Shown: one piece after another, positions 60,386 through 64,000 of the stretch
Layout: every line of letters starts with the position of its first letter
Position numbering within the stretch: the first letter of the stretch is position 1
NCBI GenBank assembly: GCA_964579295.1
Contig: CAZOGK010000008.1
Coordinates: forward strand, 53,293-117,292
DNA from: JAAYYY01 sp964579295
GTDB lineage: Bacteria > Chloroflexota > Anaerolineae > Promineifilales > Promineifilaceae
DNA length: 64,000 bases
Direction of reading: 5' to 3'
Program-made: the position numbers and the translations under genes
Notes under the pieces: model-generated
Seen by the model: the letters and a program-made list of their open reading frames with translations, nothing else
What the model was told of the DNA's origin: nothing
The model's database searches: none

Positions 60386-62641
60386 TTACTCTGATGTCAG
60401 CCTGAGCGCCGAAATGCGCTCCATCGTATCGCCGTCATAGACACCGGCGAACAAGTGTGTGACCGGCGCACCGGCAGGCAAGTCAAGACGGTGTGATTGT
60501 ACAAAAAGGTCGCCGGGCCACCAAGATGATGGCAGGATGTCCATGCCATCCCACTGACTGACGATGTCGTCGTGCTCATCGCGGGCGTGAACGAATATCT
60601 TCAGGGGCCGGTTGGTCCGCTCGGCGACTTCCCAGGCGGTGACGAAGAAGAGGGTCTCCTCCTCGCGGCGCACTGCCGACATGCCGCGATAGCGCAGCGG
60701 CCCATCTGTCTCCGGTTGGGCCGGCTGCAGCCAGGCCGGCAGCGGCGCCTCGTCGAGCCGGTAGAGCGCCTGGCCAGCCTCGTGGCGCTGCGGCGTCGCC
60801 GGCCAGAAAGCGGCCAGCTCCGGCGGCGGCGGCTCGTCGTCGGGCAGGGCCATCCAGCCGCCCGCCGCAGGCCAGATGAAGCTGGTCTGGTGGTCGAACC
60901 AGCGCAGGCGCAGGTCGTTGGTTGGTATCATCTGCCGCAGGGGCGCCGACAGGGTGGCCGGGAGCAGGCCGGAGAGAGCCAGGTCGGCCGGCGGGCCCGT
61001 GGCCGCCACGTCGTAGACGAAGATGCTGCCGCCGAGCCGGGCCAGGGGCCGGCGCTCGCGAAAGCCATGAAAGAGCGTGCGCTGCTCGTCCAGCACGAGC
61101 CCGTGCAGGTTGTTGACGCTGATCGCGTAGTAACCGGGCGCCGGAGCGCGCGGATCGTAGGGCTGGGTAAAGGGATAGGCCTGCTCCGGCGCCTGCGGCC
61201 AGGTGGGCAACGCCTGCGCGCGCACGCCGTAGGCCGATGGGTGGGCCGTGCCAAAGTAGCTGAGGTAAAGGGGCGCGCCGGGCGGCAGCTCCTCGGCCTG
61301 CCAGCGGGCCAGCGCCGGCAGATCCTGGCCCCAATCGACATTGCTGTCGGCGAGCAGGCGCCAGCCGTTGCCGCCCGCGAGGACGTTGAAGAAGGAAATG
61401 TAGTCCGGCCAGACGGCCACGCTGCGCCCGGCCAGCGCCAACAGTAGCAAGCCGGTCAGCGCCGGCAGCAGGCGGCGGACAGGGCCCGGCCTGGCGGCCA
61501 GCAGCCGCGCCGCGACGAAGAGATAGAGAGAGGGCAGCGCCGGAATCAGGTAGCGGAAGCCGATATTGAGCGCCACGGCCATGCTCGCCAGTAGAAAGGC
61601 CAGGGACGGCAGCAGCAAAAAGAGCGCCAGCGAGCGCGATGGCCTCCCGGCGGCCCGGCGCGACCGGGGAACGACGAAGGCCAACGCCGGCAGCAGCAGG
61701 GTGGGCAGCGGCGTCTTCAGCAGCAAGGCGGCGGGGAAGTAGAGCCACTGGCGCTCGCCGGCGACCCGGCCCAGGAAGTAGACGCTGTGCTTGGCGCCCA
61801 CGTAGCGCTGCTGCCAGATGAGGTCGGCCCAGAAGCTGCCGCCGGGCAGAAAGCCGCGCCACAGCTCAAAGCGATACACGGCGGCGACGACGAGCCAGGC
61901 CAGCAGCACGACCGGTAGCAGGGCCAGCAGCAAGCGCGGCCGCCGTCCCCGCCAGGCAAGCCAGAGCGCCTGCACGCCCAGGACCGGAAGCGCCACGGCG
62001 GCGTTGAACTTGGTAGCCGCCGCCAGCCCCAGCCCGGCGCCGGCCAGCAGCAGGCCGGGCCAGCCGGGCCGGCCCATCTCCCCGGCGGCGGCAAAGCGCC
62101 AGAAGCCATAGAGGGCCAGGGCGACGAAGAGGGCCAGCGGCGCGTCGCCGGTAATCAGCCGGCCATGCGCCAGCACGTTGGGGTCGAGGAGCAGCAGCGC
62201 CAGGGCCGCGAGGCCGGCGGCGGGGCCGGCGAGCTGGCGTCCCCAGCGACAGACGAGCGCGCCCAGCGCCAGCGTCTGCCAGATGACGGCGAGACGGCCA
62301 AGGAAGAGGAGCCGCTGCGGCGCGGCCGAGCGCTGCCAGAGGAACTGGTCGCCGGCCACGGGCCAGTCGCCTTCCGCCCAGGCCTCGCTATCCGTCGGCA
62401 GCGCCAGCTCTGCTTCGGTGAGCAGCGGCAGCGCCGAAAGCGTACTGGCGAGCAGCGGGTGGCCCAGCAGAAAATGAGTTGCCCCTTCTTTGAGGTAGGC
62501 TGCGCCGCGCAGGAGGTGGCTCTGCTCGTCTACGGTGGCGCTGTGGCGCAGCGCGCTGCTCAGCAGCAGGGCATAACTCAGCAGCAGCAGCGCGGCCGCC
62601 GCGCTCGTCTGCAGCGCCCGGCCGCGGTAAAATTTCGCCAT
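60386..62641 (-). CDS. GT-C (GT39/ArnT-like) membrane glycosyltransferase
   Basis: This 751-residue protein has about 11-12 membrane segments. The first extracytoplasmic loop has the catalytic Asp-Glu in SATVDEQSHLLRGAAYL, and HGRLITGDAPLALFVALALYGFWRFA is the second family landmark. The C-terminal soluble half includes NVDWGQDLPALARWQ and YFGTAHPSAYGV, which recall related Chloroflexota membrane transferases. It would use a polyprenyl-phosphate sugar as donor. The frame opens at 62989, but ATG 62641 gives the membrane start; its start codon overlaps that of the divergent gene at 62640. Confidence 0.82.
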   Translation of the reverse strand: MAKFYRGRALQTSAAAALLLLSYALLLSSALRHSATVDEQSHLLRGAAYLKEGATHFLLGHPLLASTLSALPLLTEAELALPTDSEAWAEGDWPVAGDQFLWQRSAAPQRLLFLGRLAVIWQTLALGALVCRWGRQLAGPAAGLAALALLLLDPNVLAHGRLITGDAPLALFVALALYGFWRFAAAGEMGRPGWPGLLLAGAGLGLAAATKFNAAVALPVLGVQALWLAWRGRRPRLLLALLPVVLLAWLVVAAVYRFELWRGFLPGGSFWADLIWQQRYVGAKHSVYFLGRVAGERQWLYFPAALLLKTPLPTLLLPALAFVVPRSRRAAGRPSRSLALFLLLPSLAFLLASMAVALNIGFRYLIPALPSLYLFVAARLLAARPGPVRRLLPALTGLLLLALAGRSVAVWPDYISFFNVLAGGNGWRLLADSNVDWGQDLPALARWQAEELPPGAPLYLSYFGTAHPSAYGVRAQALPTWPQAPEQAYPFTQPYDPRAPAPGYYAISVNNLHGLVLDEQRTLFHGFRERRPLARLGGSIFVYDVAATGPPADLALSGLLPATLSAPLRQMIPTNDLRLRWFDHQTSFIWPAAGGWMALPDDEPPPPELAAFWPATPQRHEAGQALYRLDEAPLPAWLQPAQPETDGPLRYRGMSAVRREEETLFFVTAWEVAERTNRPLKIFVHARDEHDDIVSQWDGMDILPSSWWPGDLFVQSHRLDLPAGAPVTHLFAGVYDGDTMERISALRLTSE
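62628..62633 (+). promoter_or_regulatory. Possible -10 box of the gene starting at 62640 (leaderless)
   Basis: TAAAAT ends six bases before the ATG, so a transcript would begin at or next to the start codon. No clear -35 hexamer is seen, and the box lies inside the opposite-strand gene. Confidence 0.3.
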
Positions 62642-64000
62642 GCGTTCTCTGCGCCGGTGGCTCATCTGGCTGATCGCGCTTGCCTGCGCCGCCTGGGGAG
62701 CAGCCATCTTCGCCGACCTGACGCCGTGGCTGCGCGGCCCCGCCGAGTGGCGTTGGTCGCTGGGTCCGGACACAAGCGCAGCCCGCCTCGCGGGCAGCCT
62801 GCTGATCGCTTCTCTGCTGCTCGCCTGGTGGTGGCTGGCACAGCGGCGGCGCGGCGAGCGGCCGGAAAGCGCATTCGCGCTGCTAATCCTCGTTGGGTGG
62901 GCATTCCTGCTGCAACTTTCGCTGCTCAATCTCTGGCCCACGACGCGCGGCCAGTTCAGCCCCTTTGCGGTCCAGTTTGAGCGTCTCATTTCCGATCAGG
63001 CAAGCGGCTATTTTAGCGTCGCCCTGGAAATCGAGCATCTTCCGGCCTTTCTGCGCGAGTATCCAGAGCGCATGCCCACTTTCCGGCCCGACCCGCATCC
63101 GCGCAGCAAGCCGCCGGGCATTGTCCTGCTCAACTGGGCGCTGGCCCAGGCGCTGGCGGAGGCGCCGGCCCTTTCCGCGCGGATGGCCGCCTGGGGCCGG
63201 GCTGCGGCCTGCGACAATCTCTGGGTCGTCTACCAGCGCGACGCGGCGCTGGCAAGCACTGCGCTGCTGGCGATACTCATCCCGCTCCTCTCGGCGCTGG
63301 CTATCGTGCCGGCCTATACGCTGACGGCGCGCCGCCTCACGCCGGCCGCCGGCTGGCTGGCTGCCGGTTTCGTGGCCCTCATGCCCGGGCGGCTGGCCTT
63401 TACGCCGCACATGGACACCGTCTATCCCTTGCTGGCCCTGCTGGCGCTCGACTTCGTGGACCGGGGCATCACGGCGCGCCGGCCGGGCTGGACGCTAGCC
63501 GGTGGCCTGGTTATCAGCGTCGCCACTTTCCTCAGCCTGGTAAATGGGTTGATTGCCGTGCTGGCCGGGCTCTGGCTCCTCTTGCGCCTGGCGCCGTGGC
63601 GGCGGCCAGCGGCGCAGGCCAGCCGCGCGCTGCTCGGCCAGGGAACGGCGCTCGTCGCCGGCGTCCTCGCTATCTGGATTCTCTATGGGCTGAGCAGCGG
63701 CGTGACGCCCTTCGACATCTATCGAGCGGCCGCGCCGGCGCGGCACGACCTGACGCGCGGCTACGGGCTGTGGCTGGCCGCCAACGTCTATGATTTTGCC
63801 CTGTTTGCCGGGCTGCCGGCCTTTCTCCTGGCGCTGCCCGGCTGGCGCGAGCCGCGCGCGGGGCGGCTGGCAGCGCTGCTGGCCGCCTTCTGGTTGCTCT
63901 TTCTGGTTCTCGACGGCAGCGGCATGATCCGCGGCGAAGTGGGCCGCATCTGGCTGATGCTGGCCCCCATCCCGCTGCTGCTGGCTGCCCGCCATGAGCG
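62640..64000 (+). CDS. Multi-pass membrane protein, probable GT-C glycosyltransferase (partial, C-terminus beyond window)
   Basis: The frame is open from ATG 62640 to the right edge (453 codons). It starts MRSLRRWLIWLIALACAAWG and has at least eight hydrophobic segments. A central PTFRPDPHPRSKPPGIVLLNWALAQAL stretch sits in the first large outer loop, as in PMT/GT39-like proteins where it nears the donor site, and PGRLAFTPHMDTVYPLLALLALDF resembles their later conserved loop. Divergent from the minus-strand transferase, it probably belongs to the same surface-glycan system. Confidence 0.75.
   Translation, partial: MRSLRRWLIWLIALACAAWGAAIFADLTPWLRGPAEWRWSLGPDTSAARLAGSLLIASLLLAWWWLAQRRRGERPESAFALLILVGWAFLLQLSLLNLWPTTRGQFSPFAVQFERLISDQASGYFSVALEIEHLPAFLREYPERMPTFRPDPHPRSKPPGIVLLNWALAQALAEAPALSARMAAWGRAAACDNLWVVYQRDAALASTALLAILIPLLSALAIVPAYTLTARRLTPAAGWLAAGFVALMPGRLAFTPHMDTVYPLLALLALDFVDRGITARRPGWTLAGGLVISVATFLSLVNGLIAVLAGLWLLLRLAPWRRPAAQASRALLGQGTALVAGVLAIWILYGLSSGVTPFDIYRAAAPARHDLTRGYGLWLAANVYDFALFAGLPAFLLALPGWREPRAGRLAALLAAFWLLFLVLDGSGMIRGEVGRIWLMLAPIPLLLAARHE

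Noticed and set aside
60576..61862. 428-codon minus-strand frame in another phase of the GT-C gene
   Set aside because: Arg/Ala/Gly-rich low-complexity translation; the correct phase gives a coherent membrane protein.

Overview
The window is about 64 kb of high-GC, densely packed bacterial DNA. The gene content suggests a member of the Chloroflexota (Anaerolineae/Caldilineae-like). The reasons are a SufR-controlled suf operon of the sufCBD-S-U type, secreted proteins ending in a short LP-hydrophobic motif, DUF11 and WD40-like surface proteins, peptide-type ABC transporters with long acidic Pro/Glu lipoprotein linkers, and many ATGA/TAATG gene junctions. This placement is inference from gene families; there is no rRNA or tRNA gene in the window to confirm it.

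Layout. 1-2180: a phosphoribosyltransferase running off the left edge, a quinone oxidoreductase and a Crp/Fnr regulator. 2358-11079 (minus): a tightly spaced run nadE > S8 protease > quinate-dehydrogenase-like protein > NTP transferase > GAF/PAS histidine kinase > AlaX-type editing protein, with a plausible promoter before nadE. 11194-14789 (minus): a membrane-anchored L,D-transpeptidase and an SppA-type protease. 14927-17806 (plus): a heptanucleotide repeat, a promoter, a TPP riboswitch with its own terminator, then thiN, thiB and a VUT-family transporter. 17890-19702: an island that looks lower in GC, with an exported orphan protein, an ECF sigma factor and its probable membrane anti-sigma factor. 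19732-20775: rlmN, preceded directly by a terminator.

20831-28803: an iron-sulfur assembly locus. sufR-sufT run left and sufC-sufB-sufD-rhodanese-sufS-sufU-Rieske ferredoxin run right. Two good divergent promoters flank one palindrome, the probable SufR operator. Then gyrA and a cold-shock-domain protein (28908-31884), closed by a strong terminator.

31981-39897 (minus): two successive peptide/nickel-type ABC clusters (substrate-binding lipoprotein, DppB-like and DppC-like permeases), neither with an ATPase here. The second binding protein appears circularly permuted: the segment that normally forms the N-terminus of family 5 binding proteins lies at its C-terminus, while its neighbour has the normal order. 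This is the most striking observation in the window.

40039-46490 (plus): polX, an SH3-domain membrane protein, a zinc-ribbon membrane protein translationally coupled to ligA, then moeA. 46594-62641 (minus): a long cell-surface glycan/lipid locus (flippases, two family 2 glycosyltransferases, a GT-C transferase, methyltransferases, an epimerase, a radical SAM protein, a phosphodiesterase, a YfhO-like membrane protein and a secreted propeller protein). A divergent membrane protein begins at 62640 and runs off the right edge. No tRNA, rRNA, CRISPR array, insertion sequence or prophage was seen.
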